Shown here piece after piece: positions 29,887-37,844 of a stretch of 64,000 nucleotides of DNA. The notes beneath the pieces are model-generated. The model ran no database searches. It was not told where the DNA came from and saw only the letters and a program-made list of their open reading frames with translations. Location of the stretch: positions 8,011,001 to 8,075,000 of the forward strand of contig NZ_CP108106.1 of the NCBI RefSeq assembly GCF_041435195.1. The letters are read 5' to 3'. Positions within the stretch are counted from its first letter, which is position 1, and the number at the start of each line of letters is the position of its first letter. The position numbers were made by a program, and so were the translations under genes. Source of the DNA: Streptomyces sp. NBC_00224. Lineage in GTDB: Bacteria > Actinomycetota > Actinomycetes > Streptomycetales > Streptomycetaceae.

Positions 29887-30641
29887 CCCTCCTTGTGCGC
29901 GGTGCAGCGGTAGCCGTGCCGCCGCCCGGCCACGGCCACCGTCGTCGTGGCGGGCGCGCCGTCGTCGGTGAGCACGGCGGCCAGCTCGGCCAGGGGAGCG
30001 GTCGCGCGGATGTCGGCCGCCCGCTCCAACGGGGGCGGACACGTCTGGACGGGGCCGAGCCGGGCCAGCACGCGGGCGCCCCGCTCACGGGCCCGGGCGG
30101 CCGTCTCCAGGACCAGGAAGGCGGCCCAGCCGGTCACCGGGTCGCTGCCCCGGGCGCGGGCGGCGGCCGGGCTGAGCATCTCGTACGCGCCGCACAGCAC
30201 CGGGCCGTCGTCGGCGAGCCGGAGCCTGCGCTGCCCGAGGGCGAGGGCCTGGAGCCCCGCTCCCGGGCCGAGGACGGTGGCGCAGTAGCCGCGCAGCCGG
30301 TGACGGAGACAGATCAGCGACGTCACGCCGTGCGCGTTGAAGTACAGGAACGACTCGGGTGCCAGCGACGAGCGGGCGCCCGCGTCGAGCCGGGCGCGCA
30401 TGGTCTCGGCCACGTGCCCCGCCCCGTACACCGAGCCGATGACGCAGGCGGTGTCGCCGGGGTCCGTACCGCCCGCCCCGGCGAGCGCGTGGCCCGCCAA
30501 CTCCGCAATGCGCTCGGGCAGTTCCCGCGTCCACTTGTTGACGTCCTGCCAGCCGTCGGCGCCCGCCGTGTGCGCGTCCCACAGCTCCGCCGTGTCGACC
30601 TCTCCCGAGGCCACGGCGGTGATCACGACCGAGTCGTCCAT
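29883..30641 (-). CDS. hyg11: half-length, Cys-less ketosynthase-like protein (Hyg11 position)
   Basis: 252 residues that align only with the N-terminal half of ketosynthases: IGSVYGAGHVAETM, SFLYFNAHGVTSLICLRHRL, then VLGPGAGLQALALG where a ketosynthase has its active-site Cys. Here that position falls in Gly-Pro-Gly, so no nucleophile exists. The C-terminal thiolase half with the catalytic His pair is absent. It resembles the small companion KS or chain-length-factor-like subunits of unusual type II systems. The start overlaps the ketosynthase stop by one base (TGATG), supporting equal expression as partners. Confidence 0.7.
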   Translation of the reverse strand: MDDSVVITAVASGEVDTAELWDAHTAGADGWQDVNKWTRELPERIAELAGHALAGAGGTDPGDTACVIGSVYGAGHVAETMRARLDAGARSSLAPESFLYFNAHGVTSLICLRHRLRGYCATVLGPGAGLQALALGQRRLRLADDGPVLCGAYEMLSPAAARARGSDPVTGWAAFLVLETAARARERGARVLARLGPVQTCPPPLERAADIRATAPLAELAAVLTDDGAPATTTVAVAGRRHGYRCTAHKEG

Positions 30642-31765
30642 CAGGGCCTCCGGAAGATGAGTGCGGTGTTCATCCCGCCCAGACCGCAGGACACGCTGAG
30701 CGCGGTCCGCAGGTCCGGCAGCTGCCGTGGGCCGTCCTCCAGGACCAGGTCCAGGTCGGCGCAGATCGGGTCGACCGGCTCGGCGCCCCAGGTCGGGGTG
30801 ACCGCGCCGTGCGCCAGCGACAGCACGCAGGCCATGGCCTCCACCGCGCCCGCGCCGCCCTGGAGGTGCCACAGGACGCCCTTGACACTGTTGACCGGAA
30901 TCGAGGACAGCCGGGGGCCGAACACCGCGCGCAGCGCCTCGATCTCGGCGGTGTCGCCGCGCCGGGTGCCCGGCCCGTGGGTGTTGACGAAGTCGATGTC
31001 CTCGGGGGCGAGGCCCGCGTCGGCCAGGGCGAGCCGTACGGCCAGCTCGATGCCGTCGGCTCCGGGGGCGGCGAGGTGGCCGGTGGCGTTGGTCAGCCCG
31101 CAGCCGGCCAGGACGGCCAGCGGTGCGGGGGCGTCCGGCCCGGCGTCGTCGAACGGTTCGAGCCGGAGCACCGCGGCTCCCTCGGACACGCCGATGCCGC
31201 GCCGCTCGGTGCTGAAGGGCCGGCAGCCCTCCGGGCCGAGCGTGCGCAGTGAGTTGAGGCCCAGGAAGGCCATGTCGGTCACGGCGTCGGCGCCGCCGAC
31301 CACGGCCACCGGCGCCTCGCCGAGGGCCACCAGGTCGCGGGCGACCGCGATGGCAGCGGCGCCCGAGGCGGAGGCGTTGGCGATGGTCAGCGCCTCGCCG
31401 CCGAGTCCGGTCCGCTCCGCGCAGGCCCCGGCCAGGTCGCCGGTGAAGTGCCCGGGCCGGGGCGGGACCACCCCGGGGTCGGTGGTGCCCAGGACGAGGG
31501 CGACGCGCTCACGGTCGACGCCGTCGAGGGCTTCCCGTACGGCGGTCTCGGCGAGGTCGAGGGCCCGCCAGACGCCGTCCCCGCCGGTGTGTCCCGGGAC
31601 TTGGCCCGCAGCTCCCAGGGTGGCCCCGGTGGCGTCGAAACCCGTGAGGGGCGGATGGTGGGCCCTGCCGGTGGCCAGTGCCTCCCACAGTGCGGATACG
31701 CCGACCCCGCCCGGGCCGCACACACCGAGACCGGTGACGGCGACCGTGGCGCGTGTGCCGCTCAT
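30641..31765 (-). CDS. hyg10: ketosynthase with Cys-to-Ser active site (Hyg10-like)
   Basis: 374 residues, KAS II-type thiolase fold: VAVTGLGVCGPGGVGV at the N-terminus, VNTHGPGTRRGD (His263), NSVKGVLWHLQGGAGAVEA (Lys295, His300) and a C-terminal SCGLGGMNTALIF. The nucleophile motif reads IANASASGAA: the usual TACASG Cys is Ser132, encoded TCC at 31372-31370. The two His and the Lys remain. It should condense the aryl-acyl starter with methylmalonyl carrier, but a Ser enzyme may act through a Ser ester, as proposed for DpsC-type proteins, or by another mechanism. ATG overlaps the carrier-protein stop. Confidence 0.85.
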   Translation of the reverse strand: MSGTRATVAVTGLGVCGPGGVGVSALWEALATGRAHHPPLTGFDATGATLGAAGQVPGHTGGDGVWRALDLAETAVREALDGVDRERVALVLGTTDPGVVPPRPGHFTGDLAGACAERTGLGGEALTIANASASGAAAIAVARDLVALGEAPVAVVGGADAVTDMAFLGLNSLRTLGPEGCRPFSTERRGIGVSEGAAVLRLEPFDDAGPDAPAPLAVLAGCGLTNATGHLAAPGADGIELAVRLALADAGLAPEDIDFVNTHGPGTRRGDTAEIEALRAVFGPRLSSIPVNSVKGVLWHLQGGAGAVEAMACVLSLAHGAVTPTWGAEPVDPICADLDLVLEDGPRQLPDLRTALSVSCGLGGMNTALIFRRP

Positions 31766-32025
31766 CGGCGCTCTCCCCGGGTCAGTGCGGTGGCGAGCGA
31801 GCTGATGCTCGCCGATTCGAGGACGGCGTCGTCCGGCAGCGCCACGCCCAGTTCCTGTTCCAACTGGCCGACCACCGAGATGAGTTGCACCGAGTCGACT
31901 CCGGCGGGCGCCAGCGGCTCGGTGTCGCTCAGCCAGGGCAGACTCGGCTCCTCCTCCTGCAACTGGTACGCGAGTTTGGCCCGTACGCGGGCCCGCATCG
32001 CCTGCTGGGTGTCCACCACGCTCAC
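31762..32025 (-). CDS. hyg9: acyl carrier protein, diverged (Hyg9 position)
   Basis: 87 residues from GTG 32025, overlapping the aminotransferase stop (GTGA). The phosphopantetheine site is PAGVDSVQLISVVGQLEQELG with Ser45; helix II and the acidic end LPDDAVLESASISSLATAL are ACP-like. GVDS replaces the common GxDSL, so it is more distant from fatty-acid carriers than the second carrier gene. It lies directly before the ketosynthase pair and is the likely extender (methylmalonyl) carrier. Confidence 0.85.
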   Translation of the reverse strand: MSVVDTQQAMRARVRAKLAYQLQEEEPSLPWLSDTEPLAPAGVDSVQLISVVGQLEQELGVALPDDAVLESASISSLATALTRGERR

Positions 32026-33257
32026 GCCACCTTCGCCGCGGCGCGGAACGCCTCGTCGCAGGCCGCCAGGGTGTGGTCGAGGTCGGCGTCGGTGGTGGCG
32101 GCGCAGATGAACCAGTGGTGGGTCGGGTGCAGCAGCACGCCGCGGCGGGTGGTGTTGGTGAAGAACGTGTCCTGCATGAGGCGCGCGCGGGCCGGGTCGG
32201 GGTGGGAGAAGGTGAGGAACGGCATCTGCGGCACACCGCGCACCTGGGCCGGGACCCCGTGGCGGCGTATGAGCTCGTTGAGGCCGCTCTGGAGGCGGAC
32301 GCCGAGCCGGCGCACCTTCTCCAGGACTGTCCCGTCCGCGAGTTGGTCCATCGTTGCCACCGCCGCGGCCATCGCCACGGTGTTGGAGTAGAACGTGGAC
32401 GAGATGTGGGTCCGGCCGACCATCGCCATCACCTCGGCCCGGCCGGTCAGCGCCGACACCGCCCAACCGTTCGCCATCGCCTTGCTGAAGGTGGCCAGGT
32501 CCGCCTGTACGCCGAACAGCTCCTGCGCGCCGCCGAGGGCCACCCGGAAGCCGGAGCGCATCTCGTCGAAGACCACCAGCGCGCCGTGCTCGTGCGCCAG
32601 GTCGACCGCGCCCTGGAGGAACCCGGGCTCGGGGCTGTCGAGTTCGAACGGCATCAGCAGCAGGCAGGCCACCTGGCCGGGGTGGGCGCGGAAGACCTCC
32701 CGCAGGCTGTCGAGGTCGTTGTACCGGAAGGTGTCGACCTGGGTGCGCACCGTGTCGGGGATCCCGCCGGGGCGCTGCGCGGCCCAGTCGTGCCACCCGT
32801 TGTAGCCCCAGCGCACGACACGGTCGCGCTCGGTGTACGCGCGGGCCAGGCGGACCGCCGCGCTGGTGGCGTCCGACCCGGTCTTGAGCAGGAACACCCG
32901 CTCGGCTCCGGGGATGATCTGCACCAGCCGCTCGGCGAGCTCGATCTGCGTCCGCTTGCGGAGCGTGATCGAGAAGCCCTCCTCGATCTCCCGGAGCGCG
33001 GCCTCGGTCACCACCGGGTCCGCGTGCCCGAGGATGATCGTGCCGTACGCCAGGATGTAGTCGAGGTACTCGTTGCCGTCGGCGTCCCAGATGCGGGCGC
33101 CCTTGGCCCGCTCGCCGTAGACGGGGTAGGCGCCGTCCACCAGCCGGTCGCGCTCGATCACGTAGTCCTTCTCGGACAGTGTCGCGTCGACGAGGCGGCC
33201 GCGGGCGAGCAACTTCATGGAATTGTCGAGCCGGAGCGCTTCGGAAACGTCGGTCAC
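32022..33257 (-). CDS. hyg8: class III PLP aminotransferase for neo-inosamine (Hyg8-like)
   Basis: 411 residues, glutamate-1-semialdehyde-aminomutase-like. Motifs: LLKTGSDATSAAVRLARAYT for the cofactor phosphate, FDEMRSGFR with Asp231, and the Schiff-base lysine Lys259 in TFSKAMANGWAVSAL. It should transfer an amino group to the inosose made by the inositol dehydrogenase, giving the inosamine; hyg8 is essential for hygromycin A. GTG 33257 follows GAGGGGA. The gap of 79 bp to the hydrolase upstream is one of the few breaks in the overlapped gene chain. Confidence 0.92.
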   Translation of the reverse strand: MTDVSEALRLDNSMKLLARGRLVDATLSEKDYVIERDRLVDGAYPVYGERAKGARIWDADGNEYLDYILAYGTIILGHADPVVTEAALREIEEGFSITLRKRTQIELAERLVQIIPGAERVFLLKTGSDATSAAVRLARAYTERDRVVRWGYNGWHDWAAQRPGGIPDTVRTQVDTFRYNDLDSLREVFRAHPGQVACLLLMPFELDSPEPGFLQGAVDLAHEHGALVVFDEMRSGFRVALGGAQELFGVQADLATFSKAMANGWAVSALTGRAEVMAMVGRTHISSTFYSNTVAMAAAVATMDQLADGTVLEKVRRLGVRLQSGLNELIRRHGVPAQVRGVPQMPFLTFSHPDPARARLMQDTFFTNTTRRGVLLHPTHHWFICAATTDADLDHTLAACDEAFRAAAKVA

Positions 33258-33336
33258 GGCGTGGTCCCCTCTGTAGCTTGACGTCCTTCGTTCGCCTTGT
33301 CCGCCCGCCCTGCCGGTACGGGACGGGGGTGCGCCG

Positions 33337-35076
33337 TCACCGCGCGGCCCGGGCCGACCGGGTGCCGCGGACGAGCTTGCCGGGCAGTGCGCCGGTCGCC
33401 TCGCCGTCGCGGAAGGTGATCTCGCCCGCGACCACCGTCGCCGCGTAGCCGTCCGCCTTCTGGATCAGCCGTCCGCCGCCCGCGGGGAGGTCGTGGACGA
33501 ACTCGGGGGAGCGCAGGCTGAGCCGGTCGAGGTCGATGACGTTGATGTCGGCCCGGTAGCCGGGGCGCAGCAGCCCCCGGTCGCGCAGCCCGTACAGCCG
33601 CGCGGGCTCCGAGGTCTGCTTCCTGACGACGTACTCCAGCGGGAGCCGCGCTCCCCGGCTGCGGTCGCGGGCCCAGTGCGTCAGCATCGACGTGGGTGTG
33701 CTGGCGTCGCAGATGAGCCTGCAGTGCGCGCCGGCGTCGCTGAGGCCGAGGACCGCCTGGGGGTGCAGCAGCATCTCGCGGATCGGGTCGAGCGTGTACT
33801 CGGTGTACCCGAGCAGCGGCCGGAAGATCATGCCGCTGGTCTCCTCGGAGGTGAGGAAGTCGTAGATCAGCGCCTCCGGGTTCTGCCCGGTGCGCTGGGC
33901 GAGGGCGTGGAAGGACCGGTCGGCCGCGGGCTCGTAGTCCGGTGCGGTCGCGTCCATCGGGAAGTGCCGCTCGTAGCCCTGCGGGAACAGCGCGGAGCGG
34001 GGGTCGGCGTTCTCCGGCTGCTCGGCGAGGATCCGCTCGCGCAGCGCGGGATCGCGCATCGCCACCCGGCGCTCGTGCGCGGGCAGATGGGCGATCTTCT
34101 TGTACGAGGGCCGTTTGTGGAAGGGGTGGGTGGAGTCGAGGCTGATGATGACGCTGAACGGGCGTCCGGCCACCTGCGGGTGCAGGTCGGCCCCGTCCGC
34201 CACCGCGTCCTCGGCGATCTGCAGCAACTCCCGCCAGCCGTCGGGGTCGTTGTCGTTCTGGAACAGCCCGAAGGTGACCGGGCGCCCGACCGCCGCCGAC
34301 AGCCGGCGCATCCACTTGATCTCGCCGAGCGGGTCGTCGACCTTCTCGCCGCCCGCCCCCAGCGGCACCAGCTGGAACACCCCGGTCCCGGCCTCGCCGA
34401 GCACACCGCCGAGCGCGAACAGCTCGTCCTCGGCGGCGAAGGTGCCGGGCACCGGTGCGCCCGTGATGGCGAGATGGGTGAGGGTGCGCGAGGTGGAGAA
34501 CCCGATGGCGCCCGCGTCAAGACCCTCGCGCACCAGCGCGCACATCCGGCGCAGGTCGTCCTCGGTGGGCGGCTCGTTGTCGGCGCCCCGCTCACCCATC
34601 ACATACGCGCGCAGGGCGCCGTGCGGGACCTGCGCCGCCACGTCGAGCACCCGGGGTACGCGCTCCACGGCGTCGAGGTACTCGGGGAAGGTCTCCCACT
34701 CCCAGGTGATGCCCTCGGAGAGCGATGCGCCGGGGATGTCCTCGACGCCCTCCATCAGACCGATGAGCCAGTCGTGGCGGTCGGGCCGGGCGGGCGCGAA
34801 ACCCACCCCGCAGTTGCCCATGACCACCGAGGTGACCCCGTGCCAGCTGCTCGGGGTGAGCTGGGGGTCCCAGCTGACCTGCCCGTCGAAGTGGGTGTGG
34901 ATGTCGACGAAGCCGGGGGTGACCAGGTGGCCCTCGGCGTCGATCTCGGTGCGGCCCCGGTCGGTGACCCGCCCGACCTTGGTGATCACACCGTGGTCCA
35001 CGGCGACGTCCGCGATGCGTGCGGGAATGCCGGATCCATCGCACACGGAGCCGTTTCGGATGATCAGGTCATGCAT
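33337..35076 (-). CDS. hyg7: metallo-dependent hydrolase homologue for methylenedioxy ring closure (Hyg7-like)
   Basis: 579 residues, N-acyl-D-amino-acid deacylase branch of the amidohydrolases: TPGFVDIHTHFDGQ (His60, His62), MGNCGVGFAPARP (Cys89), VLGLSDAGAHCRLICDAST and GYRADINVIDLDRL. The two His ligands that D-aminoacylases carry in YxTHMR and ISHHK are not seen; the aligned segments read GVFQLVPLG and VTFGLFQND. In S. hygroscopicus, loss of hyg7 gives methoxyhygromycin A, so it is assigned to oxidative closure of the methylenedioxy bridge. The ATG lies inside the FkbM gene end (8-base overlap), so the O-methylating and ring-closing proteins are made together. Confidence 0.85.
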   Translation of the reverse strand: MHDLIIRNGSVCDGSGIPARIADVAVDHGVITKVGRVTDRGRTEIDAEGHLVTPGFVDIHTHFDGQVSWDPQLTPSSWHGVTSVVMGNCGVGFAPARPDRHDWLIGLMEGVEDIPGASLSEGITWEWETFPEYLDAVERVPRVLDVAAQVPHGALRAYVMGERGADNEPPTEDDLRRMCALVREGLDAGAIGFSTSRTLTHLAITGAPVPGTFAAEDELFALGGVLGEAGTGVFQLVPLGAGGEKVDDPLGEIKWMRRLSAAVGRPVTFGLFQNDNDPDGWRELLQIAEDAVADGADLHPQVAGRPFSVIISLDSTHPFHKRPSYKKIAHLPAHERRVAMRDPALRERILAEQPENADPRSALFPQGYERHFPMDATAPDYEPAADRSFHALAQRTGQNPEALIYDFLTSEETSGMIFRPLLGYTEYTLDPIREMLLHPQAVLGLSDAGAHCRLICDASTPTSMLTHWARDRSRGARLPLEYVVRKQTSEPARLYGLRDRGLLRPGYRADINVIDLDRLSLRSPEFVHDLPAGGGRLIQKADGYAATVVAGEITFRDGEATGALPGKLVRGTRSARAAR

Positions 35077-36010
35077 GGTGATGCGGACTCCTCGTGTCGG
35101 GTGAGTGCCACAGGCCCGCCGGTGCGAAGAGCAGGTTCTGGTACTCGTAGTGCTTCTGCGGCCGGTGGGGCACGGGGGTTCCGCCGCGCAGCTCCCACGG
35201 CTCGTACTCCGCGGCCGTCAGGGTGTCGACCAGCTCCCGGCTGGAGGGTGCGCCGGCCACGTCGAGGTCGCCCACCTCAAGGGAGATGACGGGCCGCTGT
35301 CCGGAGAGCAGGTCGCGCATGCCGGTCAGGACGTGCGCCTCCGCGCTCTCGGTGTCGATCTTGATGAAGTCGACGTCGATGCCTTCGGCGCGTACGTAGT
35401 CGTCCAGGCCGATGGCCTGCACGGTGAAGGGCTCGGAGGGGATCCGCGACCGGACGGCGTCGGGCAGCCGTGCCTCGAAGGCGGAGTTGTAGGCGCTGTA
35501 GCCGAGGCCGTGGTCGAAGAAGACGAGTTCCTCCTTCTTGGACCAGGCCGCCGCGGCCACCACCGACGCGTTGGGCAGGCGGGCGGCGTTCATCCGCAGC
35601 ACCGAGAGCGTCGAGGGGGTCGGCTCGAAAGCGATCACCGTGCCGTCGGGGCCGACCAGGTCGCTCGCCCACATCGTGTAGTAGCCGATGTGGGCGCCGA
35701 CGTCGAGCACGGTCGAGCCGGGGCGCAGATGGGAGAGGAGGAACGCGGTGAGGTCGTAGTCCACGAAGCCGTACCGGTGGAGGGAGATGGACACTTCCTC
35801 GGGGAGCGCGATGGACATCTCCCGGCCCCAGAAGGTCTTCGCGGTGGAAGGCGCGCCCTCGCCGCGGTGGCGTCGCGCGCGCAGTGCGCGGGTGGTCGGA
35901 TACGTGGTCCTGACGGGGTGGCGCAGGCGCTGGGCGAGCCCGTGGATACCGGTCGTGCGCGAGCTCCGGTCGAGCGCGGTGCGCCAGGCGGTGCGGTCGG
36001 GTGGGGTCAC
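35069..36010 (-). CDS. hyg6: FkbM-family O-methyltransferase (Hyg6-like)
   Basis: 313 residues from GTG 36010, which overlaps the GDP-mannose dehydratase stop (GTGA). The SAM site is [20 protein letters not shown] with acidic [14 protein letters not shown], and the FkbM motif is [19 protein letters not shown]. The first 85 residues are Arg-rich with no clear domain. Hyg6 methylates the aminocyclitol; the methyl carbon then becomes the methylenedioxy carbon by the action of the next gene product. Confidence 0.88.
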   Translation of the reverse strand: MTPPDRTAWRTALDRSSRTTGIHGLAQRLRHPVRTTYPTTRALRARRHRGEGAPSTAKTFWGREMSIALPEEVSISLHRYGFVDYDLTAFLLSHLRPGSTVLDVGAHIGYYTMWASDLVGPDGTVIAFEPTPSTLSVLRMNAARLPNASVVAAAAWSKKEELVFFDHGLGYSAYNSAFEARLPDAVRSRIPSEPFTVQAIGLDDYVRAEGIDVDFIKIDTESAEAHVLTGMRDLLSGQRPVISLEVGDLDVAGAPSSRELVDTLTAAEYEPWELRGGTPVPHRPQKHYEYQNLLFAPAGLWHSPDTRSPHHHA

Positions 36011-37059
36011 AGACGGCTCCGAGTCTGCTCGTGATGGGCCCGGGAATCCGCGAAGGGGAGGGCGTTCGACGGTTCTCGGCCGTTCGCCCCGAGCCGGGCG
36101 AGCTCGGCGTCCACCATGATCTGGGCCAGCCGCTCCACCGAGGTGCGCGCGCTCCAGCCCAGTGCCGTACGCGCCTTGGAGGCGTCCCCGATCAGCGAAT
36201 CGACCTCGGTGGGGCGCAGATACGCCTCGTCGTGCCGCACGTGGCTCTGCCAGTCGAGGCCGACGTGGGAGAAGCAGTGCTCGGCGAACTCCCGCACGGT
36301 GGAGCCGACTCCGGTGGCCAGTACGTAGTCGTCCGGCTCGTCGCGCTGCAGCATGCGCCACATGCCCTCGACGTACTCGGGGGCGTATCCCCAGTCGCGG
36401 ACGGCGTCGATGTTGCCGAGGTAGAGGTGTTTCTCCAGCCCGCTCTTGATGCGCGCCGCCGCTCGGGCGATCTTGCGGGTCACGAACGTCTCGCCGCGCC
36501 GGGGCGACTCGTGGTTGAAGAGGATGCCGTTGACCGCGAACAGCCCGTACGCCTCACGGTAGTTGCGCGTCATCCAGTAGCTGTACACCTTGGCCGCGCC
36601 GTACGGGCTGCGCGGGTGGAAGGCGGTGTGCTCGTCCTGCGGCGGCGGGGTCGCTCCGAACATCTCCGAGGACGAGGCCTGGTAGTAACGGATGTCCCGC
36701 GCCGACATGAGGATGGCTTCGAGCAGGCGGGTGGTGCCGATCCCGGTGATGTTGCCGGTGTTCTCCGGCTCGTCGAAGCTCACCCGTACATGGGACTGCG
36801 CGGCCAGGTGGTAGACCTCGTCCGGCCGGATGCGTGCCAGCAGGGTCACCAGCCGGCTCGCGTCGCTGACGTCGCCGTAGTGCAGGATCAGCCGCCGCCC
36901 GGCGTCGTGCGGATCGCGGTAGATGTGGTCGAGCCGGCGTGTGTTGAAGGTCGAGCTGCGACGGACTATGCCGTGGACTTCGTAGCCCTTGTCCAACAGG
37001 AGGTCGGCGAGATAGGAGCCGTCCTGGCCGGTGATTCCGGTGATCAGCGCGCGCTTCAC
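36007..37059 (-). CDS. hyg5: GDP-mannose 4,6-dehydratase
   Basis: 350 residues with the full GMD set: [61 protein letters not shown] (Tyr153, Lys157), [20 protein letters not shown], and [20 protein letters not shown]. It makes GDP-4-keto-6-deoxymannose, the entry to the fucose branch finished by the gene at 17396-18385. It is the second gene after the StrR-type operator. The symbol hyg5 follows from counting back from hyg6 and is less certain than the function. Confidence 0.92.
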   Translation of the reverse strand: MKRALITGITGQDGSYLADLLLDKGYEVHGIVRRSSTFNTRRLDHIYRDPHDAGRRLILHYGDVSDASRLVTLLARIRPDEVYHLAAQSHVRVSFDEPENTGNITGIGTTRLLEAILMSARDIRYYQASSSEMFGATPPPQDEHTAFHPRSPYGAAKVYSYWMTRNYREAYGLFAVNGILFNHESPRRGETFVTRKIARAAARIKSGLEKHLYLGNIDAVRDWGYAPEYVEGMWRMLQRDEPDDYVLATGVGSTVREFAEHCFSHVGLDWQSHVRHDEAYLRPTEVDSLIGDASKARTALGWSARTSVERLAQIMVDAELARLGANGREPSNALPFADSRAHHEQTRSRL

Positions 37060-37105
37060 GCCGATTCGCTCCGGAGCGGGGGTGTGCTTCCGGAAGTCAT
37101 CTGTA

Positions 37106-37645
37106 TCAACCGTCCCTTTCCAGAGGCTCCAGGGTGTGACGAGGTTCCAGAGGCACGAACCTGGGGTTGAACCGTTCGTGTACGTACACCCGGCCCGCGC
37201 TGCCGCAGTCGATGATGTATTCCTTGCTCACGCACGCGGGCGAGCTGCCGCCGATCGGCCAGGTGTCCCGTGACACGGCGATCGGTTCGCGCTTCAGCGC
37301 CAGCCCCACCTTCTTCAGGTAGGGGCCCAGGAGTTCGTCCGGCGGGGGGACGAGGCGGTCGCTCTCACGACCGGCGATGACCACCCGGTTCACGCTGATG
37401 ACTTCGTCGTCGGGGGTGAGGATCCTGGTCTGGCGGTCGACCACCAGGGCGTCGGGGGCGGCGCCGAGGATCTGGCACCCGATACGCCGGACGTGCGCGG
37501 CGGGCACCTGTTGCTGGTGGTCGATCCGTACGCTCAGCCGCTCGCCGACCAGGGCGTCGAGCAGCAGGGTCGTCGATCCGTCCGCGTAGACGAGCATTCT
37601 CGTCTGCGGCGGAGCCGAAGAGAATTGATTCAGCCGTTCTTTCAT
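37106..37645 (-). CDS. chorismate lyase-like 4-hydroxybenzoate synthase
   Basis: 179 residues. It resembles the UbiC/Rv2949c-type chorismate lyase fold: [35 protein letters not shown] and the core [31 protein letters not shown] with conserved Arg and Glu. The C-terminal [20 protein letters not shown] is also family-like. It should cleave chorismate to 4-hydroxybenzoate and pyruvate, giving the aryl starter known from labelling work on hygromycin A. The ATG at 37645 is chosen on family length; the frame extends a further 93 bases upstream. It is the first gene behind the regulated promoter. Confidence 0.75.
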   Translation of the reverse strand: MKERLNQFSSAPPQTRMLVYADGSTTLLLDALVGERLSVRIDHQQQVPAAHVRRIGCQILGAAPDALVVDRQTRILTPDDEVISVNRVVIAGRESDRLVPPPDELLGPYLKKVGLALKREPIAVSRDTWPIGGSSPACVSKEYIIDCGSAGRVYVHERFNPRFVPLEPRHTLEPLERDG

Positions 37646-37724
37646 ATCACGACCGTTCCACGCCGTAAGGCGGACCAGAAAACGTGAATCGCGCTGCCGA
37701 TTTCTTCGATGATCATGTGCCGAA

Positions 37725-37754
37725 AGGCTAAGAGCCAAGGAAGTTGGGGGTCAA
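37725..37754 (-). promoter_or_regulatory. housekeeping-type promoter of the main cluster operon
   Basis: On the minus strand TTGACC (37754-37749), an 18-base spacer and TAGCCT (37730-37725) form a good HrdB-like promoter. It lies six bases after the StrR-type operator and about 80 bp before the chorismate lyase start, so the bound activator would touch polymerase directly. Confidence 0.7.
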
Positions 37755-37759
37755 GCGGT

Positions 37760-37789
37760 GTTCGACTGCACAAAGTTGTGCAGTCGAAC
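37760..37789. promoter_or_regulatory. perfect StrR-type operator
   Basis: Arms GTTCGACTGCACAA (37760-37773) and TTGTGCAGTCGAAC (37776-37789) are exact reverse complements around an AG centre. The outer nine bases on each side equal the published StrR half-sites GTTCGACTG and CAGTCGAAC; the spacing between them is 12 rather than the usual 11. I found no second complete copy in the window. Confidence 0.88.
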
Positions 37790-37844
37790 ACCTGGAACGC
37801 CAACTCCTGGAACACCTACGAAAGGCCGGGGCCGGGCCTTTGTT

